Assembly: GCF_014199685.1 (NCBI RefSeq) | Contig: NZ_JACHNZ010000036.1 | Location: forward strand, 1-37,946 | DNA: 37,946 nucleotides | Origin: Sphingosinicella soli | GTDB taxonomy: Bacteria > Pseudomonadota > Alphaproteobacteria > Sphingomonadales > Sphingomonadaceae | Direction of reading: 5' to 3' | Shown here: in pieces, positions 1-8,276 of the stretch | Layout of the letters: every line of letters starts with the position of its first letter | Numbering within the stretch: position 1 is the first letter of the stretch | Notes under the pieces: model-generated | Databases searched by the model: none | What the model was told of the DNA's origin: nothing | The model's input: the letters and a program-made list of their open reading frames with translations, nothing else | Program-made: the position numbers and the translations under genes

Positions 1-91
1 CGTCAAAACCCGTCTGCTCAAGGTTCGTCTCCTTCCACGACCTTGAATCAGAACTCCAACTCAAAGGGAATCCTGTGAATGCAGACAGCTC

Positions 92-487
92 CTAGCGGAC
101 GAGGTCGATGACGACCGCCACAATGGCACCGACCAGTGCGGCGAGGCTCGCGAGGCTGGAAATGAGGAAACCCGCCGCGCGCTTTTCCGCATCCCGGATG
201 TAGCCGATGACAAAGGCGATGCGGCCCACCACCCATACCAGCGAATAGATGCCGCCCCAGAGATCGCCGAACAGCGTCGCCACGATCCAGACGAGCGGCA
301 GGAACAGTACGATCTGCTCCATCGTGTTCTGATGTGCGCGAAAGGCACGTTCGAACTCGGGATGGCCGGTGACGGCGGGCGCCTTGACGCCGAACTTGCC
401 GCGCGCCTGGCCCACCGGGATCGAAGCCCACACGAAAACGGCAAGTGCCGCGAGCGTGCCGATCAGCGTAAGCGGATACATCTGCAT
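92..487 (-). CDS. MAPEG family membrane protein
   Basis: A 131-residue protein with about four hydrophobic stretches. The family (membrane-associated proteins in eicosanoid and glutathione metabolism) is suggested by the E-x-x-x-R-A-x-x-N-x-x-E pattern near residues 46-57 (ERAFRAHQNTME), which is the MAPEG signature region. I chose the ATG at 487 because GGGGGAG sits just upstream on this strand; a longer open frame continues upstream but runs through the neighbouring gene and has no protein-like character. Bacterial members are often glutathione-dependent or of unknown activity, and here the gene follows a glutathione S-transferase gene in the same direction with a gap of about 26 bases, so the two may be co-transcribed. 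Substrate cannot be inferred. Confidence 0.85.
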   Translation of the reverse strand: MQMYPLTLIGTLAALAVFVWASIPVGQARGKFGVKAPAVTGHPEFERAFRAHQNTMEQIVLFLPLVWIVATLFGDLWGGIYSLVWVVGRIAFVIGYIRDAEKRAAGFLISSLASLAALVGAIVAVVIDLVR

Positions 488-513
488 GTCTGGTGCTCCC
501 CCTTTCGCGGCAA

Positions 514-1206
514 TCAGGCGGGTTTGCCCGTCACCACGATCTTGCGTGCCTGTTCGGCGAACTTTCTGGCCGAATCCTCGTCCTCGTCGCGAATCCGCGC
601 GCGCATGTCTTCTGGCACGGTGATGCCTTTCTGCACGGCGGGACGGGTCATGATCGCTTCGAGCCAGCGCTGCAGGTTGGGCAAACCGTCGATCGAGATG
701 CCCGACCATTTGTGCGTGCGCACCCAGCACCAGTTCGCCATGTCGGCGATGGAATAGTCGCCCGCGAGATACTCGGTGCGCGAAAGCTGACGCTCCAGCA
801 CCCCGAACAAACGGCGGCCCTCGCTCTGGTAGCGATCGATGGCGGGCTGAATCTTTTCCGGGAAATAGCGATAGAACACGTTCGCCTGCCCCATCATCGG
901 ACCGATGCCGCCCATCTGGAACATCAGCCACTGTTCGACGCGGCTCTGCGATTTGGTGTCGGTGCCGTAGAACTTTCCGGAGAGGCGGGCGAGATAGAGC
1001 ATGATCGCGCCCGATTCGAAGATCGGGAAATCGTCATGGACGAGCGCGGGGATGCGGCCGTTCGGGTTGATCTCCAGGAACCAGTCCTGCTTCTGGATGC
1101 CGCCGGTCAGATCGATCTTCTCGACCTCGTAGTCGAAACCCATTTCCTCAAGCGCGACCGAGGCTTTGTAACCGTTTGGAGTCGCAGCGGTGTAGAGTTT
1201 CATCAT
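514..1206 (-). CDS. Glutathione S-transferase family protein
   Basis: A 230-residue cytosolic glutathione transferase. The N-terminal thioredoxin-like half begins [18 protein letters not shown] and carries the cis-proline and glutathione-binding segment [10 protein letters not shown] followed by [11 protein letters not shown] (E-S motif). The C-terminal helical half contains the conserved [12 protein letters not shown] segment. The N-A-T-P-N-G-Y start resembles the YfcG/YghU (Nu-class, Ure2p-like) group, which act as disulfide-bond reductases, though the exact class is inferred. Two adjacent ATG codons start the frame; a GGGGAGGGG sequence about 9 bases upstream supports this region. It probably shares a transcript with the downstream MAPEG gene. 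Confidence 0.9.
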   Translation of the reverse strand: MMKLYTAATPNGYKASVALEEMGFDYEVEKIDLTGGIQKQDWFLEINPNGRIPALVHDDFPIFESGAIMLYLARLSGKFYGTDTKSQSRVEQWLMFQMGGIGPMMGQANVFYRYFPEKIQPAIDRYQSEGRRLFGVLERQLSRTEYLAGDYSIADMANWCWVRTHKWSGISIDGLPNLQRWLEAIMTRPAVQKGITVPEDMRARIRDEDEDSARKFAEQARKIVVTGKPA

Positions 1207-1258
1207 GCGGCGGCCCCTCCCCGAAAGGCCCGATTCGAGTCACGCTCGACGTTAGCTT

Positions 1259-3178
1259 TTATCCGCGCGGATGGAAGTGGTCGTAGATCACCTCCGCCAT
1301 CGCCTTCGAAATGCCCGGCGCGGCCATCAGCGATTCGAGCGCTGCGGAACGTACGGCCTTCGCCGTGCCGAAGTGCATCAGAAGCGCGCGCTTTCGGGTC
1401 GGGCCGATGCCGGGCACGTCATCAAGCGGATTGGCGGAGATCGCCTTGCTGCGCTTGGCGCGGTGCGCGCCGATGGCGAAGCGGTGCGCCTCGTCGCGCA
1501 GGCGCTGGAGATAGAACAGCACCGGCGCGTTGAGAGGCAAGGTGAGTTCGCGCCCGTCCATCAGGTGGAACACCTCGCGGCCCGCGTTGCGATCGGGGCC
1601 CTTGGCGACGCCGACAAGCGTGACGTCATCGATGCCCTGTTCGGCGAGGATATCCATCGCGGCGGAGAGCTGCCCCTTGCCGCCGTCGATAAGGACGAGG
1701 TCCGGCCAGTCCGAACCCTTGCGGTCCGGGTCTTCCTTGCCGAGCCGCGCGAAACGGCGGCCGAGGACGTGGCGCATCATGCCGAAATCATCGCCCGGCG
1801 TGATCGAGGCATCCTTGATGTTGAACTTGCGGTAGCTGTTCTTGAGGAAACCCTCCGGCCCGGCAACGATCATGCCGCCGCCGGCGTTCGTGCCCTGAAT
1901 GTGGCTGTTGTCGTAAACTTCGATACGGCGCGGCGGCTCGGGCAGTTCGAACAGGTCGGCGAGTTCGGCAAGCAGTTTCGTCTGCGTGGCGCCTTCGGCC
2001 AGATTGCGGTCGAGCGCCTCGACGGCGTTGCGCGCCGCCTGATCGACGAGGCGTTTCAGCGCGCCGCGCAGCGGCTGGCGGATCGCGACCTTGCGCGGCG
2101 AGCGGGTGGAAAGGGCTTCGGCAATCAGATCGGCCTCTGCGGGCAGGCGATCGACGAGGATTTCCGGCGGCAGCGGCATGTCCTCGTAGAACTGCATCAG
2201 GAAGCTGGCGAGCACGTCCTCGGGCGTGCTGTCGGCGGTGTTTTTCGGAAAAAAGGCGCGGTGCCCCCAATTCTGGCCACCGCGCACGAAGAACGCCTGA
2301 ATCGAAAACTGCCCGGCCTTCTCGGCGAGCGCGATCACGTCCACGTCCTTGACGCCCTCGGCAGTGCCTGTCTGGCCCTGGATGTAGGTGAGCGCGCGCA
2401 AGCGGTCTCGGAAGACGGCGGCGAGTTCGTAATCCTGCTTTTCCGCGGCCTCCTGCATGGCTTCGCCGAGTTTGCGCTGCACGGACTGGCTCTTGCCGGC
2501 GAGAAAGTCCTTCGCGTCGGACACCAGCTCCGCATAGCCTGGGGCGTCGATGCGATCGACGCAGGGCGCCGAACACCGGCGAATCTGGTGAAGCAGGCAG
2601 GGGCGGGCGCGATTCGCCATGAAGCTGTCCGAACAGCTTCGAAGCAGGAACACCTTCTGAAGCGCGTTCAGCGTGCGGTTGACGGCCCCCGCGCTGGCGA
2701 ACGGGCCGAAGTAGATGCCCTTGCCCTTGCGCGCGCCGCGATGCTTCGAGATGCGCGGGTAGGCATGGTCTTCGTTAAGGAAGATGAACGGGAAGCTCTT
2801 GTCGTCGCGCAGCAGCACGTTGAACGCGGGCCGGAGGCGCTTGATGAGCTGAGCCTCGAGCAACAGCGCCTCCGCCTCGCTGGCTGTCGTGACGATCGTC
2901 ATGGCGCGCGTAAGCGACACCATTCGCTGCAAACGCCGCGGCAGACGCGCGACCTGAGTGTAGTTGACGACGCGGTTCTTCAGGCTGCGCGCCTTGCCGA
3001 CGTAAAGCGCATCGCCCCCCGCATCGAGCATCCGGTAGACGCCGGGGCGAACAGGCAGCGTTTTCAGCACGTTGCGGATCGCAGCTACGCCCGCATCGAG
3101 ATCGGGCGCGTCGCGTCCGCGCACGGCGAAGGTCGCCTGCTCCTCGGAAAACCGATCAATCTGCGGGGGTTCAGCCAT
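1259..3178 (-). CDS. uvrC: Excinuclease ABC subunit C
   Basis: The 639-residue dual-incision nuclease subunit of UvrABC nucleotide excision repair; length is normal for the family. The GIY-YIG nuclease domain lies near residues 42-120 (PGVYRM at 45, YVGKA at 59). A UVR interaction motif lies near residues 233-268. The RNase H-like 5'-incision domain follows (YDNSHIQG, later DLVLIDGGKGQL). Tandem helix-hairpin-helix motifs end the protein (DVPGIGPTRKRALLMHFG and AAPGISKAMAEVIYDHF). It is transcribed toward the GST gene. No damage-inducible operator was recognised in the short upstream region. Confidence 0.98.
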   Translation of the reverse strand: MAEPPQIDRFSEEQATFAVRGRDAPDLDAGVAAIRNVLKTLPVRPGVYRMLDAGGDALYVGKARSLKNRVVNYTQVARLPRRLQRMVSLTRAMTIVTTASEAEALLLEAQLIKRLRPAFNVLLRDDKSFPFIFLNEDHAYPRISKHRGARKGKGIYFGPFASAGAVNRTLNALQKVFLLRSCSDSFMANRARPCLLHQIRRCSAPCVDRIDAPGYAELVSDAKDFLAGKSQSVQRKLGEAMQEAAEKQDYELAAVFRDRLRALTYIQGQTGTAEGVKDVDVIALAEKAGQFSIQAFFVRGGQNWGHRAFFPKNTADSTPEDVLASFLMQFYEDMPLPPEILVDRLPAEADLIAEALSTRSPRKVAIRQPLRGALKRLVDQAARNAVEALDRNLAEGATQTKLLAELADLFELPEPPRRIEVYDNSHIQGTNAGGGMIVAGPEGFLKNSYRKFNIKDASITPGDDFGMMRHVLGRRFARLGKEDPDRKGSDWPDLVLIDGGKGQLSAAMDILAEQGIDDVTLVGVAKGPDRNAGREVFHLMDGRELTLPLNAPVLFYLQRLRDEAHRFAIGAHRAKRSKAISANPLDDVPGIGPTRKRALLMHFGTAKAVRSAALESLMAAPGISKAMAEVIYDHFHPRG

Positions 3179-3361
3179 CGCCTTCAGATGTAGGGGAGGC
3201 AGGCCGCGCTCTCAACTGTCATGGAAATGACTTGTCCCCGATGCCTGTGGATAAGTCTCTGGAGATGTGCCGCTCACCGGCGCTGGCACTGATGCGGCCG
3301 GACTGCCGAAAAAAAAGGCAGCGGCTTGCCCGTGAGGACAGCGGCGAGTAAGCGCTCGCCC

Positions 3362-4141
3362 ATGACACCCGAGTTCGGCAATCCTGCAAGCGCGCTGGTC
3401 ACCGGCGGCGCGAAACGTATCGGCGCAGAGCTGTCGCGCGCGCTCGCGGCCGACGGGTGGCATGTCCACATCCACTGCAACGAATCGGTGCCCGAAGCCG
3501 AGGCGCTTGCCGCTGCGATCCGGTCGGATGGCGGCAGCGCGTCGATCGTGCGTGCGAACCTTGCGGACGCAGGCGCCTGCCGCACGCTGTTCGACCGCCT
3601 CGAGCCTGGAAAACCGCCGGTTTCCTTGATTGTCAACAACGCGTCTCTATTCCGGTACGACACCCAGGCGGACTTCGAAGCGGCGCAGTGGGACGAGCAG
3701 ATCGACGTCAACCTGCGCGCGCCGGCGCTGCTCACGCAGCAGTTCGCGGTGCACTGCGCGGGGAGGAACGGACTCGTCCTGAACCTGCTCGATGCGAAGG
3801 TCGCCTCACCGAATCCGGACTTCTACAGCTACACGGTGAGCAAGCTCGGCCTTGCCGGCCTGACCGACCTGCAGGCCAGGGCGCTCGCCCCGAATATTCG
3901 CGTAAACGGAATCGCCCCCTCTGTGACGCTGGTGAGCGGCCCGCAGACGCGGGAGAACTTCGAACGCGCGCATGTGTATAACCCGCTGCGGCGTGGCGTG
4001 CTGGTGGAGCATATTGTCATGACAATGCAATACTTGATCGCGATTCCGACGATCACCGGACAGGTGATCGTGCTTGATGCCGGGCAGCGCATGCTCGGCA
4101 TGCCGCGCGATGTCGCGTTCATGGTAGGAGAGAACGCATGA
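3362..4141 (+). CDS. SDR oxidoreductase of pteridine reductase / FolM type
   Basis: A 259-residue short-chain dehydrogenase. The cofactor motif is TGGAKRIG, that is TGxxxRxG, rather than the classical TGxxxGxG. This arginine form is typical of PTR1/FolM pteridine reductases, which are NADPH-dependent and reduce dihydropterins or biopterin. The active-site Tyr and Lys are in YTVSK, and an Asp (in LLDAK) lies 13 residues before the Tyr, the same spacing as the Asp that replaces the usual Ser in PTR1. The stop overlaps the start of folB by four bases (ATGA), so the two are translationally coupled, supporting a pterin role. An alternative TTG start exists at 3326; I prefer the ATG at 3362. Substrate is inferred, not shown. 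Confidence 0.85.
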   Translation: MTPEFGNPASALVTGGAKRIGAELSRALAADGWHVHIHCNESVPEAEALAAAIRSDGGSASIVRANLADAGACRTLFDRLEPGKPPVSLIVNNASLFRYDTQADFEAAQWDEQIDVNLRAPALLTQQFAVHCAGRNGLVLNLLDAKVASPNPDFYSYTVSKLGLAGLTDLQARALAPNIRVNGIAPSVTLVSGPQTRENFERAHVYNPLRRGVLVEHIVMTMQYLIAIPTITGQVIVLDAGQRMLGMPRDVAFMVGENA

Positions 4142-4551
4142 ACCCCGCGCCGCGCGGCCTGGTTCCCGAAACGCTTGCGCCGAAGTCCCGGCGGATTCGT
4201 CTGCACGGCTACGAACTGCTCGTCGATATCGGCTTTCACAGTTTCGAGGTCGGTGCGCCGCAGCGGCTGCGCGTCGACGTCGACATCTGGGTGGACGAAG
4301 CCTCGTTTCCCACCGACGATCAGGTGAAGAGCGCCTGGAATTACGATTTCCTGCGCGAGACCGTGAAAACGCTGGCGGCATCACGCCGTTTCAACCTGCA
4401 GGAAACCTTCTGCCGCGCGGTTTACGACGTGGTTGCGGCGCGCAAGGGCGTGCTGGCGCTGCGCGTCGCGACCGCGAAGCCCGACATCTATCCGGACTGC
4501 GATCTGGTGGGCGTGGAACTCTCTTCGCTGCCTGCGGCCTATTCCGAATAG
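4138..4551 (+). CDS. folB: Dihydroneopterin aldolase family protein
   Basis: A 137-residue FolB-type protein of the tunnelling-fold family, which in folate synthesis converts dihydroneopterin to 6-hydroxymethyl-dihydropterin and glycolaldehyde. Recognisable features are the RIRLHGYELLVDIGFHSFE start, the VDVDIWVD strand, and an N-terminal extension of about 18 residues before the core. An AGGAGAGAA ribosome site and the four-base overlap with the upstream SDR fix the start. The usual Y-E-x-x-x-E pattern is less obvious than in E. coli, so a related pterin epimerase or aldolase activity is possible. Its last codons lie in a palindrome shared with the convergent gene. folK is elsewhere, at 33240. 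Confidence 0.88.
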   Translation: MNPAPRGLVPETLAPKSRRIRLHGYELLVDIGFHSFEVGAPQRLRVDVDIWVDEASFPTDDQVKSAWNYDFLRETVKTLAASRRFNLQETFCRAVYDVVAARKGVLALRVATAKPDIYPDCDLVGVELSSLPAAYSE

Positions 4552-4554
4552 GCC
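4536..4554. repeat. Palindrome shared by two convergent gene ends
   Basis: GGCCTATTCCGAATAGGCC has nine-base arms around one central base. Read on either strand it encodes Ala-Tyr-Ser-Glu-stop, so folB on the plus strand and the secreted protein on the minus strand both end in AYSE and overlap by 13 bases. Seen directly. A role as a bidirectional terminator is only a guess because there is no T-tract. Confidence 0.9.
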
Positions 4555-5357
4555 CGGTCGCAGGGACCGAGCGAATCGAGCACGAAACGATAATCCGCCG
4601 TCGCGGATGCCGCGGTTTCCGAATCGAGTGTCGATGTGCTCGAAGCGGGGAGGCTGCGCGGCAGGCCGCAGGCGAGCTGATACCAGAGCAGGCTGCCGTC
4701 TTTTACACCCGCCGCCGCATCGTCGATGATATCGCCGGTTGCGACGCTGAAGGCTTTCGGCTGGCCCGGTCGCGAGAGGACGACCAGCGACATCGGATCG
4801 CCTGATTTGGTCTGGATGAAGATCTGGCTTTCGGATTCGCCCGGAAGGCTGCCGGGAACATGGAAGGCCTGCCCGAGACCTGAAATCTCCATATCGCGAA
4901 CGTCCGGAGATGCGACGGCTTCGGCTGCGACGGCGCGCACATAGGCGTCACGCTCGGTCGACCAGTCCACCTGTGCCCATGGACGAACGAGCTGAAACTG
5001 CGCTTCACGGCCGCCTGGCGCGAGGAACAGAAGGACAGGGAGCCCCTTCAATCTTGGCGTTTTCCCGCGCGGATCGGCGCCGATATCGACGAGGTATTCG
5101 ATATTTTTAGGCACGAATCCCGGTGCGATCAGGACATTGCTGATTTCGGCTTCGATCAGAAAACGTCGAAACCCAGGCGCGAGGCCGGGGGACAGTTTTT
5201 CGCTGAGCCGCGTGCTTTTCGTGACCTCCGCGCGAACGATGAGCGGGGCCTCGGTGGTGAGTGCGACGAGGTCGGCGCGCCCCGGTTCCGCCGTCGCCGC
5301 AGCAAACGGAAACAGTGTTCCTGAAAGAAGAATCGTAAAAAAAGCCCACAGACGCAT
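4539..5357 (-). CDS. Secreted protein of unknown function
   Basis: A 272-residue protein I do not recognise beyond a probable conserved sphingomonad type. It starts with a clear signal peptide (MRLWAFF, a hydrophobic core to about residue 21, cleavage near AAATAEPGRA), so it should be exported. The mature part has no known catalytic motif visible; it contains a segment resembling secreted proteins that deal with vowel-like beta-strand repeats (APLIVRAEVTKS, VLLFLAPGG). Two cysteines lie near the C terminus (CGLP and GPCDR) and may form a disulfide in the periplasm. It is convergent with folB, overlapping it by 13 bases, and divergent from tonB. Confidence 0.75.
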   Translation of the reverse strand: MRLWAFFTILLSGTLFPFAAATAEPGRADLVALTTEAPLIVRAEVTKSTRLSEKLSPGLAPGFRRFLIEAEISNVLIAPGFVPKNIEYLVDIGADPRGKTPRLKGLPVLLFLAPGGREAQFQLVRPWAQVDWSTERDAYVRAVAAEAVASPDVRDMEISGLGQAFHVPGSLPGESESQIFIQTKSGDPMSLVVLSRPGQPKAFSVATGDIIDDAAAGVKDGSLLWYQLACGLPRSLPASSTSTLDSETAASATADYRFVLDSLGPCDRAYSE

Positions 5358-5671
5358 CAGCCTGTCCCTTTGTTAAAAAATCGAACAAAATCCATATGCG
5401 ATGGCAGTTTAACGCATTTGCGCCATGTTTGACATGACCGTGGCATGAATTGGGCAGACCGCCAAACGCGCCACAAGCCTGCCACAAAGCAGTTGCGGGT
5501 GCAGGGCACCCAAGCTAGTAGGTCGCCTTAGGGACGGATTGACGCGGTTTTCAATCGCTTCATGAGCGTTGCAAAAAGGGATAAGATTGCGGTCGAAGCC
5601 GCAACTGGTTTCTGATCGATCCCAGTGGGATTGATGGTTAAGGGTCAGCTAAGAGGGAGTAACCCGCGTCC
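5358..5671. promoter_or_regulatory. Divergent intergenic region and tonB leader
   Basis: This 314-base gap separates a minus-strand secreted protein gene from tonB and must hold both promoters. Near tonB there are two potential hairpins: TTGCGG-tcgaag-CCGCAA at 5587-5604, a perfect six-base stem, and an imperfect ten-base inverted repeat centred on base 5625 (arms 5615-5624 and 5626-5635). GAGGGAG at 5652-5658 is a ribosome site slightly far from the tonB ATG. I saw no convincing Fur-type box here. No protein-like frame was found. Confidence 0.5.
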
Positions 5672-6322
5672 ATGGCATATGCAGATCAAGGCATGAGCTC
5701 CAAACGCATGGTCTCCTTGGCGCTTGTAGCGCTTCTCCATGCGGTTCTCGGCTACGCTTTAATAAGCGGCCTGGCACTGCGCGTCGTCAAGGTCGTGACG
5801 GGTCCGCTGGAGACGTTCGAGGTCGAGGAGCCCACGGTCGATGAAGAGCCGCCGCCTCCACCGCCGGAACTCGAAGAGATTCCGCCGTACGTTCCGCCAC
5901 CGGAAGTGATCGTCGAGACGGCAGCACCGCCGCCCCCCGCGATCACGATTCAAACCGAAGCTCCACGGCCTGAACCGGTTCGCGTTGTACCGCCGACACC
6001 GGCCCCGCCGCAGCCTGCCGGTCCGACAAAACGTGCCGAACCCAGGGGCCGCCTGGGCGCCACGATCACTGCGGACGACTACCCGCAGGCCTCGATCCGT
6101 GGCGAGGAAGAAGGCTCGGTTGTCGCGCGCTACACCATCAATACCGATGGCCGCGTGGTGAAGGACAGCTGCACGATTCAGACGTCGAGCGGTTTCAGCC
6201 GCCTCGATACCCAGACGTGCAGCCTGATCGAGCGTCGTTTCCGGTTCAACCCGGCGCAGCAGAACGGTCAACCGGTTCAAGAGACGCGCAGCCAGGCGTT
6301 CCGCTGGCAGATTCCGAAATAA
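5672..6322 (+). CDS. tonB: Energy transducer TonB
   Basis: A 216-residue TonB, the periplasm-spanning link that carries proton-motive-force energy from ExbB/ExbD to outer-membrane receptors. Order of parts: short cytoplasmic start; a transmembrane anchor at about residues 14-36 containing the conserved His (LLHAVLGYAL, H23); a long Pro/Glu-rich spacer at about 50-125 (runs such as PPPPPPELEE and PAPPQPAGP); and a C-terminal TonB fold at about 128-216 with GSVVARYTINTDGRVVKDS and SSGFSRLDTQT. It heads a four-gene cluster with exbB and two exbD genes. An internal ATG at 5693 is possible but the first fits GAGGGAG better. Confidence 0.95.
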   Translation: MAYADQGMSSKRMVSLALVALLHAVLGYALISGLALRVVKVVTGPLETFEVEEPTVDEEPPPPPPELEEIPPYVPPPEVIVETAAPPPPAITIQTEAPRPEPVRVVPPTPAPPQPAGPTKRAEPRGRLGATITADDYPQASIRGEEEGSVVARYTINTDGRVVKDSCTIQTSSGFSRLDTQTCSLIERRFRFNPAQQNGQPVQETRSQAFRWQIPK

Positions 6323-6407
6323 GCAGGATGCGCCGTGGACCGGATACGACCGGTCTGCGGCTTTTCCGTTTCAAACCAACCTCTCTATTCAGTCTAGGGG
6401 ACTACAC

Positions 6408-7208
6408 ATGAAGAACTTTGTTTCGCGCGCCGGCCTTACGGCAAGTGTTGCGCTCGGCACGCTGATGGTTTCGTTTCCGGCATTCGCGGCGGAAGAAATC
6501 ACGACTGAAAACCCTTATGGCCTGAAGGCCGCTCTCGAACAGGGCGGTCCGATCGCGCAGGGCACCTTCGCCATTCTGGTGCTGATGTCGCTGACGTCGT
6601 GGTACGTCATCTTCACGAAATGGTGGGATCAGCGGAAGCTGCTCATCGAATCCAAGGAACTGGACAAGAAGTTCTGGTCGGCGCCGAGCCTGAAGGACGG
6701 CGCAGCCAAGCTCGACAAGAACTCGGCTTTCCGCCAGATCGTCGACGACGGCCTGCGCGCCGCCGACCATCATGAAGGCCGCCTCACCGACAGCATTGAC
6801 AAGAACGAGTGGGTGACGATGTCGATGGCGCGTTCGACGCATGCGATCAACACCCGCCTGCAGGGCGGTCTCGCCTGGCTGGCGTCGGTGGGTTCGACCT
6901 CGCCGTTCGTCGGTCTGTTCGGCACCGTGGTCGGCATCTACCGCGCGCTCATCAACATCGGCGTCGCCGGTCAGGCTTCGATCGACAAGGTCGCGGGTCC
7001 GGTCGGTGAGGCGCTCATCATGACCGCGCTCGGTCTCGCCGTGGCCGTTCCGGCCGTGCTCGGCTACAACTGGCTGATCCGCCGCAACAAGGACGTTCAG
7101 GATCGCCTGAACAACTTCTCGGCGGACGTGCATGGCTACATGATGTCGGGTGCGCGCGTGGCTCGCACGGGTGTGGCTCCGGCCGCGACCGTGGCTCCCA
7201 AGGCCTGA
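6408..7208 (+). CDS. exbB: ExbB proton-channel protein with signal sequence
   Basis: A 266-residue MotA/TolQ/ExbB-family protein, the pentameric inner-membrane channel that powers TonB. It carries an N-terminal signal-like segment (cleavage near AFAAEE), common in alphaproteobacterial ExbB. Three membrane segments follow: about residues 48-68 (GTFAILVLMSLTSWYVIFTKW), 160-185 (LASVGSTSPFVGLFGTVVGIY, the conserved pore region), and 203-225 (EALIMTALGLAVAVPAVLGYN). AGGGGA lies just before the start. It lies 85 bases after tonB and is followed by two exbD genes. Confidence 0.95.
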   Translation: MKNFVSRAGLTASVALGTLMVSFPAFAAEEITTENPYGLKAALEQGGPIAQGTFAILVLMSLTSWYVIFTKWWDQRKLLIESKELDKKFWSAPSLKDGAAKLDKNSAFRQIVDDGLRAADHHEGRLTDSIDKNEWVTMSMARSTHAINTRLQGGLAWLASVGSTSPFVGLFGTVVGIYRALINIGVAGQASIDKVAGPVGEALIMTALGLAVAVPAVLGYNWLIRRNKDVQDRLNNFSADVHGYMMSGARVARTGVAPAATVAPKA

Positions 7209-7287
7209 TCACTCGAAGGGGAAGCCGGCGGCTGATGCCGCCGCTTCCCCTCCCGAACTTGTTTGATATCAGGAAGGATCGCTAGAC

Positions 7288-7755
7288 ATGGCGATGCAAG
7301 TAGGACCCTCGGACGACGATGACGCGCCGATGGCGGACATCAACACGACGCCCCTCGTGGACGTCATGCTGGTTATGCTGATCATCTTCCTCATCACCGT
7401 TCCCGTGGTCATTCAGACCGTGCCGCTCGAACTTCCCAAAGTGAGCAGCATGCCGACAACGACGAAACCGGAGAACGTCCTTATCGCGGTCGACAACGCC
7501 GGCGACATCTTCTGGGGTGTACAGCGTCTCGACAGCAAGCAGGAGCTCTTCGACAAGGCCGTTACGCACCTGAGGAATGAAATCGAGCGTCAGGAAGCTG
7601 CGGGCACACCCATCGAACTGCCTGAAGTCCACATTCGCGGCGACGCGGGTACGGAGTTCAGCAACGTCGGCGGCGTCATCTATACGATGCAGCGTGCCGG
7701 GTTCGTGAAGGTGGGCTTCATTTCAGAGCCGCCCGCCGGCTTTGTCAGCCGCTAG
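7288..7755 (+). CDS. exbD: ExbD biopolymer transport protein, first copy
   Basis: A 155-residue ExbD/TolR protein. The short cytoplasmic start (DDDAPMADINTTPLVDVMLVMLII) leads into a single membrane helix at about residues 24-45 that carries the essential Asp (D26 in PLVDVMLV) used for proton transfer. The rest is a periplasmic ExbD domain. AGGAAGGA precedes the start. It lies 79 bases after exbB and 18 bases before a second exbD. Paired exbD genes in one operon are common where the TonB machine serves many receptors; the two copies probably form a mixed dimer inside the ExbB pentamer. Confidence 0.95.
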   Translation: MAMQVGPSDDDDAPMADINTTPLVDVMLVMLIIFLITVPVVIQTVPLELPKVSSMPTTTKPENVLIAVDNAGDIFWGVQRLDSKQELFDKAVTHLRNEIERQEAAGTPIELPEVHIRGDAGTEFSNVGGVIYTMQRAGFVKVGFISEPPAGFVSR

Positions 7756-7773
7756 CCCCAAGGAAACCATACT

Positions 7774-8196
7774 ATGGCAATGAGTGTAGGCGGAGCCGAA
7801 GGCGGCGAAATGGTGGACATCAACACCACGCCGCTGATCGACGTGATGCTGGTGCTCCTCATCATGTTCATCATCACGATTCCGATCCAGACGCACGCGG
7901 TGAAGCTCGACCTTCCGTCGAACCAGAACCAGCCGCAGAACTCTCAGGTCGATCCGGTGATCAACCGCGTGAGCATCGACTTCCTGAACACGATCTACTG
8001 GAACGATCAGGAAGTGGACATGACGACGCTGCGTTCGTACTTCAACGATGCGGCACGCATGCAGCCTCAGCCGGAAATCCATCTGAAGCCGGACGCGCTT
8101 TCGCGTTATGACATCGTGAACAATGTCATGGCGCAGGCGCAGATGTCGGGCGTGACGAAGATCGGTTTCGTCGGCAATGAGGCCTACGCCAACTAG
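7774..8196 (+). CDS. exbD: ExbD biopolymer transport protein, second copy
   Basis: A 140-residue paralogue of the preceding gene with the same start (GGEMVDINTTPLIDVMLVLLIMF), one membrane helix with the conserved Asp, and a periplasmic domain that is divergent in sequence (QTHAVKLDLPSNQNQPQNSQ). AAGGA lies ten bases before the ATG. It is the last gene of the tonB-exbB-exbD-exbD cluster; a strong terminator follows 24 bases after its stop. Confidence 0.95.
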   Translation: MAMSVGGAEGGEMVDINTTPLIDVMLVLLIMFIITIPIQTHAVKLDLPSNQNQPQNSQVDPVINRVSIDFLNTIYWNDQEVDMTTLRSYFNDAARMQPQPEIHLKPDALSRYDIVNNVMAQAQMSGVTKIGFVGNEAYAN

Positions 8197-8220
8197 GGCG
8201 AAGGTCTCCGATCCAAAAAG

Positions 8221-8253
8221 AAAAGGGCGGACCTTCCGGTCCGCCCTTTTTTT
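8221..8253 (+). terminator. Rho-independent terminator of the tonB operon
   Basis: A 13-base perfect stem (AAAAGGGCGGACC at 8221-8233, TTCC loop, GGTCCGCCCTTTT at 8238-8250) ends in a run of seven T. The A-run on the left could also make it act on minus-strand transcripts arriving from phaZ, which ends at 8277. Confidence 0.93.
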
Positions 8254-8276
8254 GTCCGTTCAGAACGAAGCGGGGA

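Noticed and set aside
48-444. Two minus-strand frames of 127 codons each overlapping the MAPEG gene
   Set aside because: Out-of-frame shadows; the MAPEG frame has clear membrane segments and a ribosome site while these are Arg/Ser-rich.
1271-3193. A 640-codon plus-strand frame opposite uvrC, and similar long frames opposite the ABC exporter (12806-14752) and ABC-F gene (22111-23949)
   Set aside because: All mirror well-defined genes on the other strand; long antisense frames are expected at this GC content and no domain is visible in them.
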